Assembly (NCBI GenBank): GCA_034669145.1
Contig: JAXDNY010000076.1
Coordinates: forward strand, 9,670-73,669
Length of the DNA: 64,000 nucleotides
Direction: 5' to 3'
Source of the DNA: PALSA-894 sp034669145
GTDB lineage: Bacteria > Pseudomonadota > Alphaproteobacteria > Rhizobiales > Xanthobacteraceae
Positions 32,209 through 40,234 of the stretch are shown one piece after another. The position numbers and the translations under genes are program-made. Position 1 is the stretch's first letter. Each line of letters opens with the position of its first letter. Below the pieces are notes generated by a model. It searched no databases, was not told the DNA's origin, and saw nothing but the letters and a program-made list of their open reading frames with translations.

Positions 32209-33930
32209 TCAGGTGATGCCGGCCGCGGTGAAACCGGCTTCGACGGCGCGCACGCGCGCATCGATCTGCGCCTGCGGCAGGGTGCGGAACAGCGAGCGTG
32301 TCGCCAGCACGACACCGCGCCGGCTGTCGGCAAATCCCGATTGCCGAGAAAGCTGCTGTGTGAGAGCGACGTAGAACATCGCGGCGAGCTCGGCGGGTTT
32401 GAAAAGGAAGTTCGCGCCGCTCTTGGCGGTCATCACCTTGAACGCCGCGAAATTGTGGATGCCGCTATTGATGTGCACGCCGCCGTTATCGCCGGCGGGC
32501 GTGTTGGGCAGAACTCGGAAGTTTTTCATCAGCTTGGGCTGATTGAACCGCGTCGGGTCCTCCATGTCGCGCAGCGCCGCGAGGCTGCTCGAAATGGCAT
32601 CGCCGATCAGCCAGTTCCACTTCGCGATATCAGGCTCGGACAGATTGGAAACGATGACGCCGAAGATGTCCGAATAGGACTCGTTCAGCGCGCCGGACTC
32701 GGCCTGATAGACAAGCCGCGCGGTCCTTTCCGTGACGCCGTGAAACAGCTCATGCGCCACGACATCGAGCGAGGAGGCAAGCGACCGCAGCACGCCATTG
32801 AACGTCACCTGGCCGTAAACCATCTGCGTTCCGTCCCAGAACGCATTCAGCCAATTCTTGCTACCCACCGGCCTCTCGTCACGCTTGAGGACGCAATTGA
32901 CGGTCGAGATCAGCTTGCCGCCCATGTTGTCGATGTTGTTGCGCTTGAGCACATCGCGCAGAAATGTCGCCACGGTTGCGGCGTTGACGTGCGCGCTTAC
33001 CGCAGCCTTCGTCCACGGCGTGGTATTCAGCGTGCCGGGGAGGCTCGCTGCGAGCACTTCCGGGTCGCGGAAGCGAAAGTCGAAGGTCTCGATGTTGAGC
33101 TGCGCGTTGCGCATCGTCTTCTTGGTGCCGGCGACGTCGATTGCAAAGGTTTGGGATTTCCCCAGTTCGTCGATCGCGGTGTCGGTCCCATCCGCCATTG
33201 ATGGCGTTCTCGGCAGTTCGGCGACGAGGCCTCCGGTGAGTGCGTCTACGACATAATCGTACATGATCGGCACGCCGTGCCCGTGCCCATGCGACGGCGC
33301 CTTCTCCTTCTTCCGGCTCCGGACGTTTTCGGCGATGTAGGCGAGATGCCACTTGTTCTTGGCGTCGAGATAGAGATTGAGAACCGGCGTAACCTGCGGA
33401 AGCTCGCGCCCATAGCCTGCCTCCGACGCGACCCGTTTCAGGGCGTCCTGCGGCGAGATTTTGGCCACGTAGGAGGCGACGTCCGGCGTTGCGATGTTCG
33501 AATTGAGCGACACCATCTCGTTGGCGTCGTCGAGTTCGACGCTGACCAGCGAGCCGTAGACCGGGATGCCGCGCAGCGTCTGCCGGAATTTGACCACGTT
33601 GGTGCCGGTGAGCGGCACGGTCTCGACGCCGAGGCTCTTGAAGTCACTCTCGGTGCCGCTGACCGTGGGCGCGGTGAAGGTGGGCGCGGCCTTGCTCTCC
33701 AAGGCATGTTCGAGGATGCGCTTCGCAGCGCTTTCCGGATCGAGGTCGGCAGGCTGGCTGGCGGCAAAGCCGAACGCCGCCGAAGTCGGGCGCTCCGCCC
33801 GCAGCGCTTCGAACGTGCTGCGGCCCTTGGATTCCGTCACGTGCATGGCCAGGCTTTTGAAAGCGCCTGACTTCGCCGTCGAACGGGCGGTCTTCTTCGC
33901 CGCCTTGGCCTTCTTCGCTTTCTTTGCCAT
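32209..33930 (-). CDS. M4 (thermolysin-like) metallopeptidase with Lys/Ala-rich N-terminus
   Basis: A 573-residue zinc protease. The propeptide region (about 60-220) resembles FTP/PepSY (VVKFRQTLRGIPVYGSLVSV). The catalytic domain has HELFH near residue 393 (SLDVVAHELFHGVTERTARL), the third zinc ligand in GALNESYSDIFG, and the thermolysin-type DNGGVHINSGIHNF late His. M4 enzymes are normally secreted, yet this one starts MAKKAKKAKAAKKTARSTAK, with no hydrophobic signal segment. Export must be by another route, or the enzyme is unusual. ATG 33930 is used; the frame stays open upstream without a good start or signal sequence. Confidence 0.9.
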   Translation of the reverse strand: MAKKAKKAKAAKKTARSTAKSGAFKSLAMHVTESKGRSTFEALRAERPTSAAFGFAASQPADLDPESAAKRILEHALESKAAPTFTAPTVSGTESDFKSLGVETVPLTGTNVVKFRQTLRGIPVYGSLVSVELDDANEMVSLNSNIATPDVASYVAKISPQDALKRVASEAGYGRELPQVTPVLNLYLDAKNKWHLAYIAENVRSRKKEKAPSHGHGHGVPIMYDYVVDALTGGLVAELPRTPSMADGTDTAIDELGKSQTFAIDVAGTKKTMRNAQLNIETFDFRFRDPEVLAASLPGTLNTTPWTKAAVSAHVNAATVATFLRDVLKRNNIDNMGGKLISTVNCVLKRDERPVGSKNWLNAFWDGTQMVYGQVTFNGVLRSLASSLDVVAHELFHGVTERTARLVYQAESGALNESYSDIFGVIVSNLSEPDIAKWNWLIGDAISSSLAALRDMEDPTRFNQPKLMKNFRVLPNTPAGDNGGVHINSGIHNFAAFKVMTAKSGANFLFKPAELAAMFYVALTQQLSRQSGFADSRRGVVLATRSLFRTLPQAQIDARVRAVEAGFTAAGIT

Positions 33931-34003
33931 GGTTGCCTCCCAAATGCTATACAACTGTCGACATCCTACACGGTGTGATTGCCCTTTGGAAACCTCTGAA
34001 TGG

Positions 34004-34404
34004 ATGACAGGAGACGGATTGGACACGCGCGCCACAATCGAAAGCATCCTCGACAAAGCCTATGCGGCGCCGCGAAGCCACGACGCCAGGGCGGCCGCGG
34101 CCTTGTTCACCGATGACGGCGCGTTCGCGGCAAATGGTGCGCCGCGCCCCGAAAAGCATGCCGAGCGGCTTGGCGCCTGGAGGGCATGTTCGCCGCCTTC
34201 GAGGTCATCGCCTTCGAGCAGCATTGCCGGATCATCGATCCACCCCGGGCCGTGGTGCATTGGCGCGGGAAATTCCGCGCCCAGAACGGCCAGGTCGGCG
34301 AGACCGACATTCTCGACCTGATCGAGGTCCGGGATGGCCGCATCGCCTCCCTGACCTCGTTTTTCGATACCGCCTACGCGGCCGCCTTGAGCGCGCCGGC
34401 CTGA
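34004..34404 (+). pseudogene. NTF2/SnoaL-like small protein gene, frameshifted
   Basis: The 5' part (frame from ATG 34004) encodes DTRATIESILDKAYAAPRSH, AAALFTDDGAFAANGAPRP and EKHAERLG. The family-like continuation LEGMFAAFEVIAFEQHCRII, AVVHWRGKF, GQVGETDILDLIEVRDGRIA then appears in another frame (34183-34401). The two halves fit one NTF2-like fold of about 130 residues, so a one-base frameshift occurred near 34170-34182. Either the gene is dead or there is a base error in the assembly. The second half alone could start at ATG 34186. Function of such proteins varies. Confidence 0.75.
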
Positions 34405-34481
34405 CCGGCGTTAACCGGAAACGGCCGACCGCCGGGGCGGAATCAGCCTGGCTCTTGCTTTGACGGTTTGATTGCAGTTTT

Positions 34482-36242
34482 ATGACGGCGAAGGTTGCCC
34501 GGCCGCACGCGCGAGCCCGGGCGTGTGTAACAGTTTCCATGCCGCCCGCTATTGCTTCCCTGACGACCCGTCTGTTCGACGCTTCGGCCACAAGTCGCGG
34601 TTACGCGTCACGCGTGGCGCTGCTGGTCGCGCCGCATCTGGCGGCGATCGCGATCCTGATCGGCACGGAGTCGCGGCCCGTGCCGCAGCTGGCGTTCATC
34701 CTCTCCTGGGGCTTTTTCAATTTCTGCTGGATCGTGCTGCTGGCCCGTCCGGCCGTCGCCGCCGCGATGTCGCTCGCCTGGCTGGTTCTGTTGATCCTGC
34801 TGTCGCAATTCAAGCACGACGTGCTGCTGATGACGGTCAACTTCGTCGACCTGATGATCATTGACGCGGATACGCTCTCGTTTCTGCTCAAGGTTCTGCA
34901 CCTCGACACCAAGACCGTGATCGCGGTCGCGTTGCTGGTCGTTGCGCTTGTCCTGACCTGGTATTTCGATCCGTTGCGGATGCGCCGCGGCGTCGCCTTG
35001 CTTGGCGCCGCTGCGTGCTTTGCCGGCCTCGTCGGATTGGCCGTCGCGTTCCCGAGCGACCCGTGGGAGGAGTTCTACGCGGAGAATTACTTCTCCAAGT
35101 TCACGCGCTCCGGTGTCACGGCTGTCGGCGATCTCGTCACGCGCGGCGTGCTGGAGTCCGATGCGGCTGTCTCAAGTCATCTCGCCGCAGCGGCGGACAC
35201 ACAGTGCACGGTCAGCAAGCCGCCGCACATCGTGATGGTGTTTGACGAGTCGAGCTTCGACATCCGGGCGATCCCGGACGTAAAGACCCCGGCTAACTAT
35301 GGCCCCCACTTCAAATCGGACGACGGCAAGCAGCGCTCACTGATCGTGGAGGGCGCCGGGGGCCCAAGCTGGTACACGGAGTACAACGTGCTCACCGGCC
35401 TGTCGGCGCGCTCATACGGGCGCTTTGCCGATTTCGTCACTCGCATCGCGGCTGGCCGGGTCGAGCGCGGCCTGCCGCATACGTTGCGCAAATGCGGCTA
35501 CAAGACATTCACGCTCTATCCGATGTACGGCGCGTTCTTGAGCGCGCGGCATTTCCAGACCAGCGCCGGAATCCAGAATTTCCACGATTCCGAGACGCTC
35601 GGTGCAAAATTCCTCGATCCCGATTCATTCTATTTCGACAAGGCCGCGGAGATCATCGAGCAGCAGCGCAAGAACCAGCCGCTGTTCCTGCTGGTGTACA
35701 CGGCGCAGAACCATTTTCCCTGGGACTTCCGTTTCCGGCCGGACCTCGCGCCCGAATGGCGCGATCTCGGCAACCGGGCAGATGTCGACGAATACCTGCG
35801 GCGCCAGCATCTGAGCGCGACCGACTATCAGGCGTTCGTCGCGCGGCTCGCGCGCGACTTTCCCGGCGAGCCGTTCCTGATCGTGCGGTTCGGCGATCAC
35901 CAGCCCTACTTCGCGCGCAGCATGATCGATCCGGTGCAGGACGATTCCATGACGGCGCGCCGGGTGGCGGCGGGCGACCCACGGTTTCTCACCACCTACT
36001 ACGCGATCAACACACTGAACTTCACGCCGCGCGATTTGTCCTCCGCGACGAACGCGCTCGACGCGCCTTACCTGCCGCTGGTCGTGCTTGAAGCGGCCGG
36101 CGTGCCGCTCGATCCGTCGTTCGCCGAGCAGAAGAAGATCCTGCAGCGCTGTAACGGCCTGTTCTACCGCTGCAACGGCGGCGCCGAGGCGCGCCGCTTC
36201 AACCGCCTGTTGATCGACGCAGGTCTGATCAAGGGATTGTAG
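34482..36242 (+). CDS. Membrane-anchored sulfatase/LtaS-like hydrolase
   Basis: A 586-residue protein with about five N-terminal membrane helices (roughly 40-195). A periplasmic domain of the alkaline phosphatase/sulfatase superfamily follows. Motifs seen are HIVMVFDESSFDIRAIP (first metal-binding acid), GGPSWYTEYNVLTGLSARSY (nucleophile Ser/Thr region) and LIVRFGDHQPYFARSMIDP (the DH metal pair). This layout is shared by lipoteichoic acid synthase, OpgB phosphoglycerol transferase and phosphoethanolamine transferases. A phosphoglycerol or phosphoethanolamine transferase acting on lipids or periplasmic glucans is likely. ATG 34482 or 34539 may be the start. Confidence 0.85.
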   Translation: MTAKVARPHARARACVTVSMPPAIASLTTRLFDASATSRGYASRVALLVAPHLAAIAILIGTESRPVPQLAFILSWGFFNFCWIVLLARPAVAAAMSLAWLVLLILLSQFKHDVLLMTVNFVDLMIIDADTLSFLLKVLHLDTKTVIAVALLVVALVLTWYFDPLRMRRGVALLGAAACFAGLVGLAVAFPSDPWEEFYAENYFSKFTRSGVTAVGDLVTRGVLESDAAVSSHLAAAADTQCTVSKPPHIVMVFDESSFDIRAIPDVKTPANYGPHFKSDDGKQRSLIVEGAGGPSWYTEYNVLTGLSARSYGRFADFVTRIAAGRVERGLPHTLRKCGYKTFTLYPMYGAFLSARHFQTSAGIQNFHDSETLGAKFLDPDSFYFDKAAEIIEQQRKNQPLFLLVYTAQNHFPWDFRFRPDLAPEWRDLGNRADVDEYLRRQHLSATDYQAFVARLARDFPGEPFLIVRFGDHQPYFARSMIDPVQDDSMTARRVAAGDPRFLTTYYAINTLNFTPRDLSSATNALDAPYLPLVVLEAAGVPLDPSFAEQKKILQRCNGLFYRCNGGAEARRFNRLLIDAGLIKGL

Positions 36243-36250
36243 AACTCTCC

Positions 36251-36387
36251 GTCATTCCGGGACGCCGCGCAGCGGCGGGCCCGGAATCCATAACCCCGAG
36301 GCAAGCGATACCGCACTGCCGACGCGATACGGCCCATGCTGCGGTTATGGATCCCGGGCTCCTCGCGTTGCTCGGCCCCGGGATGAC
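36251..36387. repeat. BIME-type palindromic repeat (copy A)
   Basis: Begins gtcattccgggacgccg and ends ccccgggatgac; the two ends are inverted copies, each with its own hairpin (gccgcgcagcggc; gctcctcgcgttgctc). The middle carries ggaatccataac and the inverted gttatggatccc. It fills the gap between the sulfatase-like gene and the ABC ATPase gene. The same layout occurs at 39203, 43996, 46938 and 59668. Confidence 0.85.
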
Positions 36388-36459
36388 GAGCGACGGCTTG
36401 CATCCTGCCTGCATCCCGCTAGCTTGCGGCCAGAAGCGCCATCCAAACAGAGGGAACGC

Positions 36460-37299
36460 ATGGCCGCAGGTTCGAGCGCCGCGCCCGCGGCCAGCGGCTC
36501 AACGCCGGCTGTTTTGCTCAACGACGTGCAGGTGTCGTTCCGGCTTGCCGACGACACGACCTACACGGCCGTGCAGCGCGCGACGCTTGACGTCGCGGAT
36601 GGCGAGTTCGTCGCGATCGTCGGGCCGACCGGTTGCGGCAAGTCGACGCTGCTCAATGTGGCGGCCGGGCTGATCGCGCCCTCGAACGGCACCGCCACGA
36701 TCTTCGGCAGTCCGCTGCCCGGCCTCAACCGGCAGGCCGGTTACCTGTTTCAGGCGGAGGCGCTGTTTCCCTGGAAGACCGCGGCGGAGAATGTCGCGAT
36801 CGGGCTGGAGATTGCCGGCACGGCCAAGACCGAGGCGCGCGAGCGCGCGCAAAGCTGGCTCACCCGCGTCGGCATCGGCGGCTTCGGCGACCGCTATCCG
36901 CACATGCTTTCGGGCGGCCAGCGCAAGCGCGTCGGCCTCGTGCAGGTGCTGATCCGCGACCCGAAGATCTTGCTGATGGACGAGCCGTTCGGCCCGCTCG
37001 ACGCGCAGACGCGCCAGATCATGGGCAATCTGCTGCTCGATCTGTGGAGCGCGGACCGCAAGGCGGTGCTGTTCGTGACGCACGATCTCGAAGAGGCGAT
37101 CGCGCTCTCCGACCGCGTGGTGATCATGTCGGCGGGGCCGGCGGCGCGCATCATCGGCAACTGGACGGTGCCGCTCTCGCGCCCGCGCGACATCAGCGAG
37201 GTGAAGCTCGATCCGGCATTCCACCACTTGCATCGCGAAATCTGGGAAGCGCTGAAGGATGAGGTGATGAAGGGTTACGCGCAGACGGGGGGAGGGTGA
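36460..37299 (+). CDS. NitT/TauT-type ABC transporter ATP-binding protein
   Basis: A 279-residue ATPase with Walker A IVGPTGCGKSTLLNVAAG, Q-loop YLFQAEALFPWKTAAENVAI, signature LSGGQRKRVGLVQVLI, Walker B PKILLMDEPFGPLDAQTRQI and the H-loop VLFVTHDLEEAIALSDRVVI. It most resembles the ATPases of nitrate/sulfonate/taurine/riboflavin-precursor importers (SsuB/TauB type). ATG 36460 is chosen; an ATG 12 codons upstream is less coding-like. The permease follows three bases later. No binding protein is encoded with it here. Confidence 0.94.
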   Translation: MAAGSSAAPAASGSTPAVLLNDVQVSFRLADDTTYTAVQRATLDVADGEFVAIVGPTGCGKSTLLNVAAGLIAPSNGTATIFGSPLPGLNRQAGYLFQAEALFPWKTAAENVAIGLEIAGTAKTEARERAQSWLTRVGIGGFGDRYPHMLSGGQRKRVGLVQVLIRDPKILLMDEPFGPLDAQTRQIMGNLLLDLWSADRKAVLFVTHDLEEAIALSDRVVIMSAGPAARIIGNWTVPLSRPRDISEVKLDPAFHHLHREIWEALKDEVMKGYAQTGGG

Positions 37300-37302
37300 G
37301 CC

Positions 37303-38121
37303 ATGAACCGCGCCACACTCCTGACGCTCCAAATCCTCGTCGCGGTCGTGTCGATAGCGCTATGGCACGTGCTCACCAGATACCCGGTGTGCGGCCTGTC
37401 GTATTTCGGCGCCGAGAAAGATTGCGTCACCCTGCTGCCGCCGTTCTTCTTCTCCACGCCGCTCGATGTCGCCTCGCGCATCGTGCGCTGGTTCGTCGAG
37501 GGGACGATCTGGAGGCACCTGTGGATCACGCTGATCGAGGCAATGCTCGCCTTCGTGATCGGCTCGCTCGGCGGCGTGCTGATCGGCTTCTGGTTCGCCC
37601 GCAAGCCGACGATCAACGCGGTGTTCGATCCTTACGTGAAGATGCTCAACGCGCTGCCGCGCGTCGTGCTGGCGCCGATCTTCGCGCTCTGGTTCGGGCT
37701 CGGCATCGCCTCGAAGGTCGCGCTCGGGTTCACGCTGGTGTTCTTCATCGTGTTCTTCAACGTCTACCAGGGCGTGAAGGAAGTGAGCCCGACCGTGCTG
37801 GCGAACGCCCGCATGCTCGGCATGAGCGAGCGGCAACTGATGCGTCACGTCTATTGGCCCTCGGCGCTCTCCTGGATGTTCTCATCGCTGCACACCTCGG
37901 TGGGCTTCGCGGTGGTGGGCGCGGTGGTGGGCGAATATCTGGGCTCCGCGGCGGGGCTCGGCTACATCATCCAGCAGGCCGAGGGCGTATTCGACGTCGC
38001 GGGCGTGTTCGCCGGCATGTTCGTGCTCGCGGTGTTCGTCATCGTGATCGACATGATCGTCACCGTGATCGAGAAGCGGCTGCTGGTCTGGCGGCCGGTC
38101 GCCGCGATGGATGTGCGATAG
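37303..38121 (+). CDS. NitT/TauT-type ABC transporter permease
   Basis: A 272-residue permease with about six helices. The binding-protein-dependent transport motif is EVSPTVLANARMLGMSERQL followed by MRHVYWPSALSWMF (about residues 155-190). A Cys-containing loop, YPVCGLSYFGAEKDCVTLLP, near residues 25-45 is unusual for the family and may form a disulfide in the periplasm. GGGAGGG precedes the ATG, three bases after the ATPase stop. The receptor is missing from this operon; the next gene encodes an exported esterase instead. Confidence 0.93.
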   Translation: MNRATLLTLQILVAVVSIALWHVLTRYPVCGLSYFGAEKDCVTLLPPFFFSTPLDVASRIVRWFVEGTIWRHLWITLIEAMLAFVIGSLGGVLIGFWFARKPTINAVFDPYVKMLNALPRVVLAPIFALWFGLGIASKVALGFTLVFFIVFFNVYQGVKEVSPTVLANARMLGMSERQLMRHVYWPSALSWMFSSLHTSVGFAVVGAVVGEYLGSAAGLGYIIQQAEGVFDVAGVFAGMFVLAVFVIVIDMIVTVIEKRLLVWRPVAAMDVR

Positions 38122-38177
38122 CGGCGCCGCCAAGCGGCTGATACGCTCCTCCCCAAGAACATCACCGGGAGGACTTC

Positions 38178-39194
38178 ATGCGCGCCATCACGCTTGCATT
38201 CGCGTCGGCGATTGCCGCCGCCACACCCGCCGCCGCCGACTACATGGTCAAGGAAGTCGGCAGCTTCCATGTCGGCGGACGAACCGAAACGCTGGCCGGC
38301 CTGCCGACCAAGGACGTCGTGTTCAGCCCAGGAATGCCAGCCATCAAGGTCGATCCAAACGGCGAGTTCGAGGTCGAGCAGATGTACGTCCAGTACGTGA
38401 AGCTTGCGCAGCCCAAGGGCAAGGTGCCGCTGCTGCTATGGCACGGGGGTGGACTTTCGGGCGTCACCTGGGAAACCAAGCCCGACGGCAAGCCGGGCTG
38501 GCAGCAATTCTTTCTCAATGCTGGATACGACGTTTACGTGTCCGACGCGGTCGAGCGCGGCCGGGCGTCCTGGGCGCGCTACCCGGAAATCTTCAAGAGC
38601 GAGCCGATCTTCCGCACCAAGAAAGAGGCGTGGGAGCTGTTCCGCATCGGGCCGACCTACGAGGTCGGCGGCAAGCGTGTGGCGAACGAGGGGCAGCAGT
38701 TTCCGGTCGAGAATCTCGATGCGTTCATGAAGCAGGGCGTGCCGCGCTGGGCGACCAACGATGCGGCGACGCAGAAGGCCTACGACGCGCTGGTGCAGAA
38801 GGTGTGCCCGTGCATCATCGTGGTGCACAGCCAGGGCGGCAATTTCGGCTTCACCGCCGCGCTCAACGCGCCCGACAAGGTGAAGGCGCTGATCGCGGTC
38901 GAGCCGTCAGGCGCGCCCGATCCGGCCAAGGCTGACGCCGCGAAGGTCAAGGGCATACCGCTGCTGACCGTGTGGGGCGACTTCATCGATCAGCACCCGG
39001 TGTGGCCGAAGATCACGCCCAATCCGACAAAATGGAGCGACGCCATCAAGGCGGCGGGCGGCAAGACCGACACGTTCGAGCTTGCCAAGATGGGCCTCAA
39101 AGGTAACACCCACATGCTGATGATGGACAAGAACTCGGACGATGTCGCGAAGCTGGTCCACGAATGGATCGGGAAGCAGGGGCTAGTGAATTGA
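38178..39194 (+). CDS. Exported alpha/beta-hydrolase (esterase-like)
   Basis: A 338-residue protein with a short signal peptide (ITLAFASAIAAATPAAA before DYMVKE). The alpha/beta-hydrolase core shows LLLWHGGGLSGVTWETKPDG (oxyanion HGGG), the nucleophile elbow IIVVHSQGGNFGFTAALNAP, and a late acid/His region LLTVWGDFIDQHPVWPKI and LKGNTHMLMMDKNSDD. GGGAGGA lies before the ATG. The substrate is unknown. It follows the ABC permease in the same direction with a 56-base gap, so a role in processing the transported compound is possible. Confidence 0.88.
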   Translation: MRAITLAFASAIAAATPAAADYMVKEVGSFHVGGRTETLAGLPTKDVVFSPGMPAIKVDPNGEFEVEQMYVQYVKLAQPKGKVPLLLWHGGGLSGVTWETKPDGKPGWQQFFLNAGYDVYVSDAVERGRASWARYPEIFKSEPIFRTKKEAWELFRIGPTYEVGGKRVANEGQQFPVENLDAFMKQGVPRWATNDAATQKAYDALVQKVCPCIIVVHSQGGNFGFTAALNAPDKVKALIAVEPSGAPDPAKADAAKVKGIPLLTVWGDFIDQHPVWPKITPNPTKWSDAIKAAGGKTDTFELAKMGLKGNTHMLMMDKNSDDVAKLVHEWIGKQGLVN

Positions 39195-39202
39195 CGCCGG
39201 TG

Positions 39203-39302
39203 GTCGTCCCCGCGAAAGCGGGGACCCATAACTACGAAACGTGCGTTAATGACAGGTCGGTGTTTATGGGTCCCGGCTCTCGCTTCGCTCGGCCGGGACG
39301 AC
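39203..39302. repeat. BIME-type palindromic repeat (copy B)
   Basis: Starts gtcgtccccgcgaaagcg, ends cgcttcgctcggccgggacgac; the ends are inverted copies. The inner gggacccataac has its inverted partner tttatgggtccc. It occupies the space between the convergent esterase and AroE-like genes. Confidence 0.85.
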
Positions 39303-39306
39303 GGGC

Positions 39307-40098
39307 TCACTTCCCCATCAAAAACTCGGTAATGAAATCCACCTGCGCGTCGAACATCTGCTGACCGTTCTGCGTGCGGCAACCCTTCATCTGCGCGGCG
39401 GCGAGCAGCGGCGTCGTAAGCGGCATGGTGATGATGTCGGCGACGAACATGTTGCCGTCCAGCCGCGCGACATCGACCGGCAACGGGTCGCCCGGCTTCA
39501 TGCCGGCCGGCGTCGCGTTGACGACGAGATCGAAGCCCGCGGGGTCCGCCTTGTCGGCCGCCGCGACCTTGTGGCCGTGACGGGAGAGCCGCGCGATCAG
39601 CGCGTCGCGCTTGGCGGTGTCGAGATCGGCGAGCGTCACGCTCGCACCTTCCATGGTCAGCGACAGCGCGAGCGCCGAGCCCGCGCCGCCCGCGCCGACC
39701 TGCAGCACGCGCTTGGCGCTGGGGTCGAAGCCGTTGCGCTTGAGGGCCGCGACAAATCCGCCGCCGTCGGTCATGTCCCCGGTCCAGCGGCCGTCCGCAT
39801 TCCGCCGCATGACGTTGGCGACTTCCAGCACCTGGGAACGCTCCGACGCCGTATCGCAATGCCGGAACGCGACCGGCTTGTGCGGCACCGTGATGACGAT
39901 GCCGTCGAGGTTCGGCAGCTTCTTGGCGAGCCGGAGGAAATCCTCGATGTCGGCGGGCTTGACCTGCAGCGGGATCATGATCGCGTCATGGCCGCGCGCC
40001 GCAAAGCCCTGCGTGATGCCGGCCGGCGATTTCACCTGCGCGATCGGATCGCCGATGGTGACGTGGATGCGCGTTGCGCCGTTGAGGGGAGGGAGCAT
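39307..40098 (-). CDS. Shikimate/quinate dehydrogenase-like protein (AroE family)
   Basis: A 263-residue AroE-family dehydrogenase. The substrate domain shows IAQVKSPAGITQGF (Ser pair partly altered), the catalytic Lys in IVITVPHKPVAFRHC and GDMTDGGGFVAALKRNG (canonical NTDG reads MTDG). The NADP domain has VLQVGAGGAGSALALSLTME and VVNATPAGMKPGDPLPV. The changes suggest a paralogue with a different acid as substrate rather than the housekeeping enzyme. It lies at the downstream end of a leftward catabolic-looking cluster, behind a repeat. Confidence 0.88.
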   Translation of the reverse strand: MLPPLNGATRIHVTIGDPIAQVKSPAGITQGFAARGHDAIMIPLQVKPADIEDFLRLAKKLPNLDGIVITVPHKPVAFRHCDTASERSQVLEVANVMRRNADGRWTGDMTDGGGFVAALKRNGFDPSAKRVLQVGAGGAGSALALSLTMEGASVTLADLDTAKRDALIARLSRHGHKVAAADKADPAGFDLVVNATPAGMKPGDPLPVDVARLDGNMFVADIITMPLTTPLLAAAQMKGCRTQNGQQMFDAQVDFITEFLMGK

Positions 40099-40116
40099 GA
40101 GTTTCCTAGCTAATAG

Positions 40117-40228
40117 CCCTCACCCTGAGGAGCCATGCGAAGCATGGCGTCTCGAAGGGCGAGGGCGTGCGCGCTGAGTTTGCGGCCATCCTTCGAGACG
40201 CGCCCTTCGGGCGCTCCTCAGGATGAGG
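40117..40228. repeat. Second family of palindromic repeat between two genes
   Basis: Begins ccctcaccctgaggagcc and ends gcgctcctcaggatgagg, inverted relative to each other. Each half has an inner hairpin (catgcgaagcatg; gcgcccttcgggcgc), and gtctcgaaggg is inverted in ccttcgagac. This is a dispersed rhizobial repeat family distinct from the gtcattccgg family. It separates the AroE-like gene from the DctP gene. Confidence 0.85.
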
Positions 40229-40234
40229 TCGATT

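Noticed and set aside
36251..36387. Inverted ends considered as an insertion sequence or MITE with target duplications
   Set aside because: No transposase and no clear target-site duplication; the repeated hairpin pairs fit BIME/REP-type elements better.
36460..37299. NitT-type ATPase considered as the missing ATPase of the sugar importer at 16450-19585
   Set aside because: It belongs to the SsuB/TauB class and is coupled three bases from its own permease; sugar importers use MalK/UgpC-type ATPases.
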